Source of the DNA: Brienomyrus brachyistius
Taxonomy: Eukaryota; Chordata; Actinopteri; Osteoglossiformes; Mormyridae
Reading direction: 5' to 3'
DNA: 64,000 nucleotides
Assembly: GCF_023856365.1 (NCBI RefSeq)
Contig: NC_064540.1
Span: 9,825,691 to 9,889,690 of the forward strand
The notes beneath the pieces are model-generated. The model made no database searches. It had not been told where the DNA came from and saw only the letters and a program-made list of their open reading frames with translations. The translations under genes and the position numbers were made by a program. The stretch's first letter is position 1. Each line of letters opens with the position of its first letter. Of this stretch, positions 25,436 to 64,000 are shown in pieces.

Positions 25436-28400
25436 GTGTGTGTGAAAGGTCACATCCTTATTCCCCCTGCAGTGTAGGTTCAACCACACCAGGACTTCAC
25501 AGCTCCGTGTGTGACAGGGAGATAAATCCCCTCCAGCTCCCACACATGGGGGGGGGTCAACAAATTGATCAACAATCCTCACCGCACATACATCCCCCGC
25601 CCCCCCACGGTAACCACATTAACAGTTAGCATTACTACAGCGGGTGATGGGGAACTTCCTGAGCGCAAGCCACATAGCCTGCCTGCCTTAGATTAGCCAA
25701 CAGCCGGGTGCCAAGGCCTGAAATATGGCAGGAAGCCGCGTTGGAGCATGCACCCCCACCACCCAGTCCCCACACAGGCCTGGATGGGGGCGCAGCCATC
25801 GGGGATGAGGAAACGGCCTACGGAAACACGCTCGCGCGGAGGAAGTGTGCCACACACTGCACTGTAGTGAGGAAAGCCCACACAGTTTCACCTGTGCTTT
25901 AGTATATATTCATTCCATATCTCATTCCACATTAACATCAATTAATCACCATTCATTAGTCTGATTTTGACCATTTCTGCAGTCCCATACCTGGCTGATG
26001 TGCTTGTAAATCAGGGTGCATGTCTTTCAAGTGATCTACTGATAACTGAGAACAGCATCAGTAATCATCCTCTGATATGTTTATTTGAAAACGGAAAGCT
26101 TGGTTTGAGTTTTAGCTTCGATCTGAGATGCGCTACTGGATAATGATTTCTGATTGGTTGCTGACTCTGGCCTGTTTCTCGTTGGTCTCAAGGGGCTGTC
26201 AGTCAAATCTCTCACTGAAGTCAGGTGTTTAGCCCTAATTGGCATCAAATCACCTTCTACAGGAATAGTACCAGAGGCGGGCAATGGGAGGAAGGTGTCA
26301 CATACAAGACAAAACCAAGGATTTTGGTGTACTGTATGATGCTACTATGTGCATGAGTAGGCGGTCCCAGAATATGCACCTTCATTGAGCTCTACTTGTA
26401 AGCAGTGCATGAATCTGCCAGTGAGTGCCTAGATCCTGTTAGGTGTTTTACGATTATATAAAGTGAGTGTATCACCACTGCCCTCTGAGAAAGTCACAGA
26501 ACTGGAAACTGGATCTGAAAGGCCATGCGAAACCTTCTTTACTTCTTTTACTGTTTTGTTCACCCTTTGAACATCAATTAGAGCAATTTTTATTCGTGTG
26601 AAGTTTGCAAGAAAAAAACAACTATATTCTTATTTCTTCTGCTTGAATTGATATGAGCAAGAGGTGAAAAGAGAAACAGACCAACTGGAGACTTTTGGCC
26701 CCGATTCACATTTAAAAGGTGTGGTACAAAGTGAGAGCCATGCCAGTCTAAATGCCAGCTACACCAGTCCCGGCAAGCCCAGATGTTATCTATCATCTTG
26801 CCTTTTAAACCCCGTTCTGGGGAACTCACGACTGATAGGATCTACTGCCATTTTTGGTGCAAATGACGACGGTGGGGCAGTTTCTCACTAATACCCCATC
26901 CAGCACCACAGACAAATATTTGTGTTGAGTTGAATGGATATTTTTTTTTTTTAGTTCTGTAAAGTTCTATGCAAACTACAGCAGAGGACCCTGAGGGTAC
27001 AGTGGAGGTAAGTGAGCATTCAAAGCAGGGGCGTGGCTATTGCTAGACAGGGATGTGGCAGTGAGTGGGTGGGGCTATGGCTGGGTGAGGGATGAGATCA
27101 TCTGCCCACCCAACAGGGACAAACCAAATTTAACTGATTATTAGTGATTCAATAGAATCGCTAAATTATTTTTGTTACCTTGTTTTACATGCGTCTTTGG
27201 CATTCATCACTGGTGTATTTCTGCTTGTCTTACTAGTGTCCTATTTTAATTTTTTTAATGAAATACTTTCTCTCAGAATTGTTACATGAGGTAAATGTCA
27301 CTTGTTTGCCGTTAGGGAGTGCACTGCATTCCAGCAGCTACACGAACGTCAGTGGAAGGGAGGCCAGGTGAATGTGCTGTCCCTTGGTCAAAATGTGAAA
27401 GAATTAGACAATTACATGTAACTATCGTATTTATTATATTCTATGATTCTTGAGTGGCCAGGACTGTGGAAAACGTCAACGGTATCCAACTGTATTCTGG
27501 CTTCACACCAAATAAGTGGGGTGTAATTGCCATACAAAGTAAGAGCTAGCCAGCTAGCTAGCTACCTATGCCCGCGTTAAACTTGGAGGGAGAGTTTTAG
27601 GATTTGCTAAATTGGAATTGCAAAAAAGTAATTGCTGTTGTGTTTTTATGTTTTTTTAATATTCTATATATTTTCCTAATAGAAGTGTCAGTTGGAAAGC
27701 CATCTTAGTTATACACAGTCAGTACTGCTCATGTTCTGTGTTTCTGTAGCTAAACAATGTTTCTACTTTCGGAAACGATCTTATGCTGCAGTGAGTCTGA
27801 AGGTTCTGAGGAGGTTTTAGGGCAGATACCATAACACCCTCTCCTATGCCCTGAAGTCTATGCTCTGCAAGGTAATGTCACCAGTTCCACAATGAAGCCT
27901 AAATACATTCCACTTTCTTATTGCATAGCCTATGTAAACTTGGATGGTTTATTAGCATTTATTTCATTGTGATTTGTGGGAGTGGCTGTGCTGCTGTTTT
28001 CACTGTAAGCAGAGTGGAAGTCTGTGTTGAGGAGGAGTTTCTGTATGACTTCTAACCATATCAAATGAATGAGGAGGTCACTGCATGCACAGCCTGGCTA
28101 TTATCCCCAATTGCTCCCGGTACTATCTGACCTTGCTTTCTAACAATATACGTTGCACTGGAGAAAATCGTAAAAAAATACAATGCATGGTTTAGCGAAT
28201 CAGCATTCGACAAACAAGCCATATGGGGAAAGTGCAAAAAGAACGATCCGTCACACAAATGATGATATAAAGCACGGTTAGCCGCTCACACACCCAGCTT
28301 TGATAATCAGGGTAAGTGGGACGAAGGCATCTGTCAGTTAATTATCAATTGAAAAGAAGCCAGAGATTTTGTACTTGTTGCTCCCTCTGTGAACAAGCGT

Positions 28401-28539
28401 CCACACTGGCATGTGTGGAGCTGCCTGAACCCAATCTCAGAAAAGAACATACCTGACACCATTACAATCGACATGCGCAGCTACGGAGTAGGCGCAACGT
28501 TTATTATTTACCACATGTTCAGAATTAAATAACAAATTG

Positions 28540-28930
28540 TTCTAATAATTCATTGTTAAAAGCAAAACTTAAGAAATACAGAAATTACACTAGTTTTTTA
28601 AAAAAAGCCAACAGGTTGCTGAATAACCAGCGTCTTGCATCTCTCGCCACTTCATTGTGCAGCGCACTATTGTCAATATTGGATTTCCGCACATTAGCAG
28701 GAATGTCAGTCTCAGTGGCTATCTGCACATCCTTCCTCGATGCACCACCTATTTATTGCATATTTATTGTTTCACTCCCCATATTTCCCTACCTTTTGTT
28801 TTGCACTCTTTTCTTTTATTACAGTGCTGTACTGCGCTGCTGTGTGTCCTATTGTTTCCCCCATGCACCTGTCCCCTCCCCTGCAACTGTGGCACAAGCA
28901 TTTCTCTGTGATCCAACAAACGCGTTATAA
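28540..28930 (+). other. possible LINE 3'-end remnant
   Basis: TTTATTGCATATTTATTGT, TTGCACTCTTTTCTTTTATT and CACAAGCATTTCTCTGTGAT resemble the 3' untranslated ends of fish L2-type LINEs. No reverse transcriptase is seen with it. Low certainty. Confidence 0.3.
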
Positions 28931-30099
28931 AAAAAGAACTTGAAAACAGACCATAACAGGGTAAAACTAGCAACATTAAAGTTGCAAACTTTTGTCAGTT
29001 TAAAAAAACAGCTGAATCGGCGTCTGTCGTGAATTCTGCAGACAGGAGTCACACGTGCAGGCTACGTGACATACCGAGGCGTCCCGACATCGCCCCCAAC
29101 AGTTGGGATAGTGAATGTACTGGTATCATTGTTCGAACATGAACACGCCGTTTCTTCATGTCTCACGTGCGTAACCATTAAGTATATAAGTAAATTCAAA
29201 AATAGGTTACTTATTTATTTATAAAACTATACAAGCTACCATATCGGTGGAACAAAATGAAACCGATATTTCCACAGATTGATCCTTATTTCAATGTGAA
29301 AAGGCTCTTTTGGGACCTAAAACGGAAACTTAAAGAGGTAATGTTTTTTTAGTCCATATTAAAATACATTTATATGAAAACAGCAAAACAGTGTGCTATA
29401 TTAGAAAGTTTCAGAACTTTTCTAACTTCTGTTCTGTGCGCTTCATATCTGGCAACCCGTCCATCGAGCTAATTCGCCGTTGACATTGAAAGCCGCACTT
29501 TCGCTACTTTCGGTAGCAGTATTCCAGCCGACCTCGCACCTCCGTTTTACTTTTGCAGGAAAATAAAAAGTACTGTACCACTAAAAAAATAGCAGCACAA
29601 AATTTGTGTGATTCGTCAAAATGACTGGCAAAAAAACAAATGACTTACTGTCTGGCTTTTAACCGTTTGAACTTAGCTGAAATATATATTAAACATAGAA
29701 ATTAAACATAATTATTTTATTATATATTGTTTTTAAATAATTTTAAAGTATCCCATTTGTTTGGACTGCGAAATGTTTTTTTTTTTGGAAGGATTGGAAC
29801 ATTATACGGCCAACATTAGGCTTTACCTGAATCAGGATCATTAGAGTTAAAGAATATATGTAGGCATTCTGGACCAAAAAACATAAAAAGCCATTTACAG
29901 CCAAAACTGCACTTTAAGTATCCTATTGCAAATTATATTCAGATGTACCATAAATAGTCCTATCCAAGTCTATATGATATTTTAATATGTATGACACACA
30001 ATCTTCCAATGCGGCTCCAATGTGAGACAAATTAAATCACTATACATTATTGATCCCCATAGTGAATTTTCTTTTGTTCATTGGTTCATCTACTCCATC

Positions 30100-30258
30100 T
30101 TACAGAGGGGAGAGTAAGCTTAGCAGCCAAACATAGGACCACTGAGGGGTTAAGGGCCTCATTCAAGGCCCATCAATATGCTGAAACCAGGCTTGAACCA
30201 ATGACTTTCCATTCACAGGCACAGATGCTTTACCCACTGGGCCACATGCTGAAACGCA
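30100..30258 (-). mobile_element. tRNA-derived SINE, V-SINE-like
   Basis: On the minus strand it reads TGGCCCAGTGGGTAAAGC (box A-like), TGGTTCAAGCC (box B-like), and then GGGCCTTGAATGAGGCCCTT AACC, a degraded form of the V-SINE central domain. It has the same general structure as the element at 12520-12705. Confidence 0.7.
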
Positions 30259-30552
30259 GCAGCCCTGTATTCTGATAGCGTCGACCTGGCGAATAGGAAT
30301 GTGCTACCACCCCCAATGGGCTATCTTTGGAAAAGGAAGATTATTGCACACAGTTACTGCATGCAGGGAAATCAAGAGATTGAAATCAATTGACTATTTT
30401 CAACTTTTCAGAGGGTCCATTTTGTTGCCTGGTATGAAATGAATTTCATTTAGCCATCATTGATTTACATTTATTTAAACTGGTATTGATAACACACATT
30501 TTAAACTGAGTCAGACAGATTTCTTTTTAGGAAGAGAATCTTTCAGCCAGGC

Positions 30553-32553
30553 TCACTCAGGGCCGCGGGGGTCCAGAGCCTATCCTGGAGATCAGGATGG
30601 GGCGCCAACCCATCGCAGGGCACAAGGCAGGGAACAACCCAGGAAGGGGCGCCAACCCATCGCAGGGCACAAGGCAGGGAACAACCCAGGATGGGGCGCC
30701 AACCCATCGCAGGGCACAAGGCAGGGGACAACCCAGGATGGGGCGCCAACCCATCGCAGGGCACAAGGCAGCGAACAACCCAGGATGGGGCGCCAACCCA
30801 TCGCAGGGCACAAGGCAGGGAATAACCCAGTATGGGGCGCCAACCCATCGCAGGGCGCAGGGCAGGGGACAACCCAGGATGGGGCGCCAACCCATGGCAG
30901 GGCACAAGGCAGGGAACAACCCAGGATGGGGCGCCAACCCATCGCAGGGCACAAGGCAGGGGACAACCCAGGATCGGGTGCCAACCCATTCGCAGGGCAC
31001 AAGGCAGGGGACAACCCAGGCTGGGGCGCCAAGCCATCGCAGGGCACAAGGCAGGGGACAACCCAGGATGGGGAGCCAACCCATCGCAGGGCACAAGGCA
31101 GGGGACAACCCAGGCTGGGGCGCCAAGCCATCGCAGGGCACAAGGCAGGGGACAACCCAGGATGGGGCGCCAACCCATAGCAGGGCACAAGGCAGGGGAC
31201 AACCCAGGATGGGGCGCCAACCCATAGCGGGGCACAAGGCAGGGAACAACCCAGGATGGGGTGCCAACCCATCGCAGGGCGCAGGGCAGGGGACAACCCA
31301 GGATGGGGCGCCAACCCATCGCAGGGCACAAGGCAGGGAACAACCCAGGATGGGCGCCAACCCATCGCAGGGCACAAGGCAGCGAACAACCCAGGATGGG
31401 GCGCCAACCCATCGCAGGGCACAAGGCAGGGAACAACCCAGGAAGGGGCGCCAACCCATCGCAGGGCACAAGGCAGGGGACAACCCAGGATGGGGCGCCA
31501 ACCCATCGCAGGGCACAAGGCAGGGAACAACCCAGGATGGGGCGCCAACCCATCGCAGGGCACAAGGCAGGGGACAACCCAGGATGGGGCGCCAACCCAT
31601 GGCAGGGCACAAGGCAGGGAACAACCCAGGATGGGGCGCCAACCCATGGCAGGGCACAAGGCAGGGAATAACCCAGGATGGGGCGCCAACCCATCGCAGG
31701 GCACAAGGCAGGGGACAACCCAGGATGGGGCGCCAACCCATGGCAGGGCACAAGGCAGGGGACAACCCAGGATGGGGCGCCAACCCATCGCAGGGCACAA
31801 GGCAGGGAATAACCCAGGATGGGGCGCCAACCCATCGCAGGGCGCAGGGCAGGGGACAACCCAGGATGGGGCGCCAACCCATGGCAGGGCACAAGGCAGG
31901 GAATAACCCAGTATGGGGCGCCAACCCATCGCAGGGCACAAGGCAGGGAATAACCCAGTATGGGGCGCCAACCCATGGCAGGGCACAAGGCAGGGGACAA
32001 CCCAGGATGGGGCGCCAACCCATGGCAGGGCACAAGGCAGGGAACAACCCAGGATGGGGCGCCAACCCATTCGCAGGGCACAAGGCAGGTGACAACCCAG
32101 GATGGGGAGCCAACCCATCGCAGGGCACAAGGCAGGGGACAACCCAGGAAGGGGCGCCAACCCATCGCAGGGCACAAGGCAGGGGACAACCCAGGTTGGG
32201 GCGCCAAGCCATCGCAGGGCACAAGGCAGGGGACAACCCAGGATGGGGCGCCAACCCATCGCAGGGCACAAGGCAGGGGACAACCCAGGTTGGGGCGCCA
32301 AGCCATCGCAGGGCACAAGGCAGGGGACAACCCAGGAAGGGGCGCCAACCCATCGCAGGGCACAAGGCAGGGCACACTCACCGTTTCACACCTATGGATA
32401 ATTTGGCATCTCCAGTTCACTTCAGCATATATTTTGGACTGTGGGGAGAAACCAGAATACCAGCAGAAAACCCTATAACATGGGGAGGGCATGCATGCTC
32501 TATACTCCACAGGTGTTAGGCAATATAGCTAACCGCTGTGCCACTGTCCCCAG
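30553..32553 (-). mobile_element. SINE-like repeat swollen by an internal 47-bp array
   Basis: Both flanks match the element at 14243-14597: the left one has CGCGGGGGTCCAGAGCCTA, the right one has TGGGGAGAAACC, ACATGGGGAG and GCTAACCGCTGTGCCAC. Between them the internal part has grown to about 1.78 kb. The head is a diverged tRNA-like region on the minus strand. Confidence 0.8.
30595..32375. repeat. 47-bp minisatellite, about 38 copies, inside a SINE
   Basis: The unit runs from GGGCACAAGGCAGGGAACAA through CCCAGGATGGGGCGCCAACC to CATCGCA, 47 bp. Variants (GGGCGCAGGGCAGG; CATTCGCAGG, 48 bp; GCTGGGGCGCCAAGCC) recur, suggesting block duplications. The unit lacks stop codons in all six frames, so both strands show open frames of more than 600 codons. 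These are artefacts: there is no start context, splice structure or homology. Confidence 0.95.
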
Positions 32554-32694
32554 CCAGATTACTGGTGTTGAATACATGTAAAATACAATAGATCTGGGCA
32601 AGTGGTCTTACTTTCAGGAGTGTGACATCTGACTTGGCATCAGTAATCAAAACATCATATCTTCATATGTTGTTTTATTCTTAAACAGTATAGC

Positions 32695-32900
32695 AGGGTG
32701 TGGGATGGTGGTACAGTGGTCAGCCCTGTTCCCCTGGCTTTTTGTGTGCAGAATTTGCATATTCTGTGTCATCATACGGTTCTCTCTAGATTATCCTAAT
32801 CGTCCCCCCCCCCCCCAGCCCAATAACATTTGTGTGAGGATTCCGGGTCTTTCCCTGCCTTACCCCTGTAGCTTCCGGGATAGGCTCTGGACGAAGGGGT
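32695..32900 (+). mobile_element. SINE-like repeat copy, plus strand
   Basis: It reads GGTGGTACAGTGGTCAGC, TTGTGTGCAGAATTTGCATA, TTCTC, then GGTCTTTCCCTGCCTTACC and TTCCGGGATAGGCTCTGGAC, a diverged copy of the element at 14243-14597 in the opposite orientation to its neighbour at 30553-32553. It contains a C-run of about 14. Confidence 0.6.
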
Positions 32901-33239
32901 ACCTGGCCAAGGAAATTAAATTTGTAGTTATAAATTTGTAGAAAAACATACAAATTGAGAAAAAAGCATGATGTGAACTGGTACATATGAACAAAATAGT
33001 AGACTCTTTAATCACTTTAAGCATATAAAAGGTGTATAATATAAGCTACCAACATTATAAAATGCAAGTATTTATTAATATGGGGGCAACTGCTTCATGT
33101 AAATTAATTGCAAATAATACCTACTATTTTTGTTTTGTTGTTTGTGTCAGAGTTGTAGAATACAGTAATACTTAGAAAGACTACAGAAACATGGCGTCAA
33201 ACGGGTTAAAAAATAAGTAAATGTAGCTTTCTTTCAGCT

Positions 33240-33426
33240 CAAATGCGATTCGAGACCCGGGAAAAGTCACGCCTGAAAGTGCCCTGCTCCAAAAAAAGAG
33301 TGAAAGCAGAAAAAGGCAGGTTTTAGCCTGGAGGCACGGAGGTGTAAATATATCGAGAGTGACAGACAGACAGATATTTGAGAGCTTTCAGAGGCTGCAA
33401 GGGTCAGGCGTTATATTAAACTGCAG
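33240..33426 (+). other. dnmt3b: putative noncoding first exon of dnmt3b
   Basis: A strong donor (CTGCAG|GTAAGT, cut after 33426) follows a moderately CpG-containing stretch with a TATA-like AAATATATC near 33344. It is the best 5' exon candidate upstream of the first coding exon, whose acceptor is at 36806-36807. The exon start is unknown; 33240 is only a left limit. An ATG at 33243 opens about 28 codons before a stop and would be an upstream ORF only if transcription starts before it. DNMT3B genes commonly have a noncoding first exon. This is an inference. Confidence 0.35.
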
Positions 33427-36400
33427 GTAAGTAGCTCTTTTGTTATAATGTTGCTCATTGAGCTCCGACAGACTCTCCGATCCTCTGGAGCCACGTTTCC
33501 AGCGTGCAGCTGCAAGCATAAAGGCGATACTTCTTAACTCCAAGAATTTACTTTGAAAACAAGAAAAACAACACAATTGTTGAATGCACTTAATATGTCT
33601 AACGTGATTTATATCCATCGTGTGATTGTCTTTTCCCATTTGCGAAAATATCTCTATCTATAGTGCAGAAATGTAAGGAAGTGGATCTTATGCAAGGCGA
33701 AAAGGAAGCGCGGAGTAGGAGCTCGCACTCGACGCAAAAGAAAAGTTTGACTAAACTTTTAAAGTGCATACTATTCATGGTGGTAATTGCTTTGAACATA
33801 CACATTAAATGCTGCCGTATTTAAGGGAAGAAAAGTTTTATTTGGTATTCGAAATGTCGCCTGCGAGCCGTTATCCAGATGTTTAGCTTATAATGAAAAG
33901 CTGATCGATCTTCTGCACCGGAGCATCACCTCCACACAGCTCAGCTCTCCGCTCATTCATACAGCGCTAACTTTAGCGGATATTATCAGAGCGAATATGT
34001 TACATTTCAGGAATACTGTTCTCACCTATATTACACTTGTGTGGAAGCACGATTTTCTGGCTGTATATGAAATGCTTTCATTGTAAATCCTGCTTTTGTC
34101 TTACTTTGTCAGTTTTCCCTCCGTTATCCATTGTTTTTCAGCATGTTACAAGCACGTTCACGTGTTTTTTTTTTTTGTAACAGTTTTCCGAAACATTCGG
34201 AGCGATTGCTTTCAGTAGCAATCTTAGATTTTGCGGGGAGACACGGCCAGCATCTGTTTCGTTATGTCTACTTAATCACTTGTCTCTGCAAATTACTTTA
34301 ATCGAGTCACGCTACAGTATAGTACATGTGTGAATATAATGAAATGAGTTTAATTGTGGTTTGCGTACAATCCAAACCACAATGAATCACTTTATTTTAC
34401 AATCTGTATAATACGCGGTTTCATACATAATACAGAAGTTGTATCACTTTAGCAAGCATTACTTCAAGTGAGATTCGCCGTTGAACATCTAATTACTGAA
34501 TATGTTGCTGGTTACGATGGCACAATGTTACCTGAGCGGTTATGGACGGTATTAACATTTATTCATTTATATGACGCTTTTATCCATATCGATCTGTACT
34601 AGAGAGACGGTTATAACGTGCTTAGTGAGATTTTAACCACGATTTTCAGGTTCTTGGGGCAGTGCTCTACTTCTTGCGCTTCAGGAGCTAGTGGAACAAT
34701 ATTAATCAGCGTTACGCTTTTCCTTAACGAAAGACATACTTTGTATCAACGTTACTGCATGTTTGTAAATGTGAATCACTTGCTGGGTGACTGATAATTA
34801 TGACGGGTGTGATATCGATGGCGTGATACCGCATCCTGTGTACCGCATCTCCGATATCGCGGGGCTGTAGGAAGTTTCAGAGAAGGGGCGGTTCTTTTGG
34901 CGTGACGCGTCGGTCTGCGGGCTTCTCTATGATGCATGGTTGCAGTTACCACCGCTTCATTCACTACCTTTGCGTGTTATGAAGAAATATGCCTTGCCCA
35001 GTCGAGGTGATTGTAGACGAACATTTGATTTGGCTGAATTACCGTCATTTGTTTTAGCCATTCTAAACAACTCCATTCATAAGCCCATCTTAAACATTTG
35101 TATAATTGTATTTCCTGCTTTTCAGTTTAGGATTTCAAAATAGTCCTGTTTTGCATGTCTTTCATGTCATGTGTAACATCCAGGAAGGTCTCTGCACATG
35201 TAGACTTGATTCTCATTTTGTAACCCTCAATGAAGAACTGTAACCAACATAAAGTCAGATAGACGATGAGTCAGTCAGCAGCACAGTTATGCTACAAAGG
35301 CCTTGCTTTGGAGTGCTAGATCACACCATAAGCCACTACACCTTACCTTATTTCCCCTAAAAAATGCACATCTGGAGCTGTTTGCATGGTTGTGTGTTTC
35401 CCCGCTCAGGCAGCAGTACATCAAGGATGGTGTAGTAACTTTAACAGCATTGTGTGCGCAGCATTCATGCTTGCATGTGTGATGTAGCCAAAGCATGTGC
35501 ACCCCAAAGCCTGCTAGGAGCAGGGATCCCTTTACATGAGGCACTAAACTGCAAATCCGGCCATTTTGGATAAAGACCGTCAACGAGATGCACTGTTGCG
35601 CTGAAAGGAGAGACCCGCAGCCCCTGCTGTGTCTGCGTTTTGGTCCCGATGCCCATGGTCCGCTACTTCTCTGTCAGGGTCTGTCACAGTGCAGATCTGT
35701 GTTCTCTTCTTTTGTGCTCTTTTGTGTATTTTTTGTGAAGTTCTTTCGCATGAGAACCTGAAGCCAATGTCAGTAAACTGCGTGACATTTCAGTTAAGAT
35801 TACAAAAACTGAGTAGATTTGCACACGTTTTTTGGTCTTTAGGCTGTGGCATCAGCTCCGTAATGACTCTGTGAGCCCTTGCTCAATGTGGGGGGGTAGG
35901 GGAACCTCAGCAGTGGCGGAGGTGTGGCGGCTCCCTCCCTCCCTCGATTTCAGCCTCATTCCACAGCCAGCTTGTGCCGGCTGTTAGCATTTCCATTCTG
36001 AAATACAGGAAAACTAGATGAGCGTTAATGTCCCTTTATATATTTGCACCACATGCCAGAGGCGTGTCTCCCCGCCCTCGCCCATTTAGGGCAGTGGAAC
36101 CGTCCAGTCGGAATGCCGCTGTCTTAAGGCGGAGTCACAGTTTAGCTTAGTTCCTAATCATGTGTGGCCTGGGAGGCTTTTTTAGTTGAATTAAGGTCTG
36201 CCCACATCAGGGATGATAATTAAAAAGAGAACCATGGAGGTAAAAGAAACAGTTTAGATGAATGAAACTTTCTGCTCAATATTAACCACAACACTGACTA
36301 AGATGGTGCTTTTGAAATGATAATTAATTACTTGCAAAATTACTGATATTTGACATGGACGGGCCTGTGGCTACTGACCCTTCTGCCCCTAGAACATAAG

Positions 36401-36807
36401 ACAAAGGCTCGTCTTCACGGTCCCTTAACAATAACAATGGGGGGGGGGGGGGGGTCCCCTAACCCTAACCGTGTTGCCTGAATCCCTCGGTTGCCATGTT
36501 CCATTCCACCTCACCAAACTGCTGTCTGTAGTGTTTTCAGCCATTTCCTGAGAGTTCACCAAATCCCTTCCCTTCATCTGATGCCCGTTTAGTACCTGTC
36601 TCAGAGGTTCCACAACCTTCTCCTTTACTAAGGTATCCAGGAAAATGATTCTGGGGGGCAAAGCAGCCCTTTTTGTCCCTGATCTGCACACGTTCCGTCA
36701 GCCTGCATGCCTGCGTATGTGTGTCTGTCTCACCGCCTCTGAGCGCAGGCCGACGACGTGCCTCTGCACTTCCTGTCTGCTCACTGCAGTCGGCTTTGCT
36801 CTCACAG
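33427..36807 (+). other. dnmt3b: dnmt3b first intron (inferred)
   Basis: This lies between the candidate noncoding exon and the first coding exon. I see no repeats of note other than a G-run at 36440-36454 and a short CCCTAACCCTAACC next to it. The part from about 33640 to 34990 has scattered CpGs and could be regulatory, but no specific site can be claimed. Confidence 0.35.
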
Positions 36808-36837
36808 GCCGCAGAAGCGAAAGCGTCAGTGTCAGCG

Positions 36838-64000
<27,163 letters not shown>

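Larger units (their letters stand above)
11400..33235. other. intergenic region between nol4l and dnmt3b
   Basis: This is about 22 kb between the two divergent genes. No conserved protein-coding exon was recognised on either strand. It contains SINE copies, LINE remnants, MITEs and minisatellites (separate entries). I see nothing recognisable at 11400-12340, 14850-15600, 23320-24990, 25450-28500 and 28950-30080 apart from simple AT-rich sequence. COMMD7, expected here by comparison with human, was not seen, though its short exons could be missed by eye. Confidence 0.6.

Noticed and set aside
28553..28930. 125-codon hydrophobic open frame resembling a membrane protein
   Set aside because: T-rich sequence that looks like a LINE 3' end; the hydrophobicity follows from base composition.
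30543..32519. Open frames of 655, 640 and 606 codons
   Set aside because: All come from a stop-free 47-bp tandem repeat inside a SINE; they occur on both strands and have no homology or gene structure.

Overview
The window is nuclear DNA from a ray-finned fish, most likely a teleost. Its genes have many small exons with GT-AG introns, and it carries long CA/TG microsatellites and CpG-rich promoter DNA. It also carries typical fish SINE, LINE and hAT-type repeats and very large minisatellites. The species cannot be named from the sequence alone.

Two protein-coding genes can be supported, arranged head to head. On the minus strand, 10697-11035 is the first coding exon of a nucleolar-protein-4-like gene (nol4l) inside a CpG-rich block; the gene continues to the left, so about 1-10696 is its first intron. 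On the plus strand, from a probable noncoding exon near 33.4 kb to the right edge, lies a DNMT3-family de novo DNA methyltransferase that best matches DNMT3B. Twenty coding exons (36838-64000) were placed by hand. Every junction keeps phase, and they give 727 continuous codons covering a short N-terminus, PWWP, ADD zinc fingers and the catalytic domain through motif IV (PCN) and ENV. The last roughly 35-50 codons lie beyond the window. NOL4L next to DNMT3B in this orientation matches the human 20q11.21 order, so this is conserved synteny. COMMD7, which lies between them in human, was not seen.

Layout: 1-10.7 kb, nol4l intron 1 with CpG-rich, GGGTATCTGTG-type and 39-bp minisatellites; 10.7-11.4 kb, nol4l exon 1 and CpG island; 11.4-33.2 kb, intergenic DNA with SINEs, three LINE remnants or parts, a hAT-type MITE with intact target duplication, a nested repeat stack at 20.1-23.1 kb and a 1.8-kb minisatellite grown inside a SINE; 33.2-36.9 kb, 5' end of dnmt3b; 36.9-46.3 kb, a dnmt3b intron holding three large minisatellites; 46.3-64 kb, the other dnmt3b exons, with transposon fragments, a candidate solo LTR, an antisense LINE and a 1.4-kb degenerate minisatellite in the introns.

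I found no previously undescribed gene system. The most interesting items are structural: a 47-bp array whose period equals the distance between two GGGCAC copies in its parent SINE; a minisatellite split by a LINE that is itself split by a MITE; and a small TG...CA element present three times in dnmt3b introns with 5-bp target duplications, one copy a foldback nested in a larger TA-flanked element.
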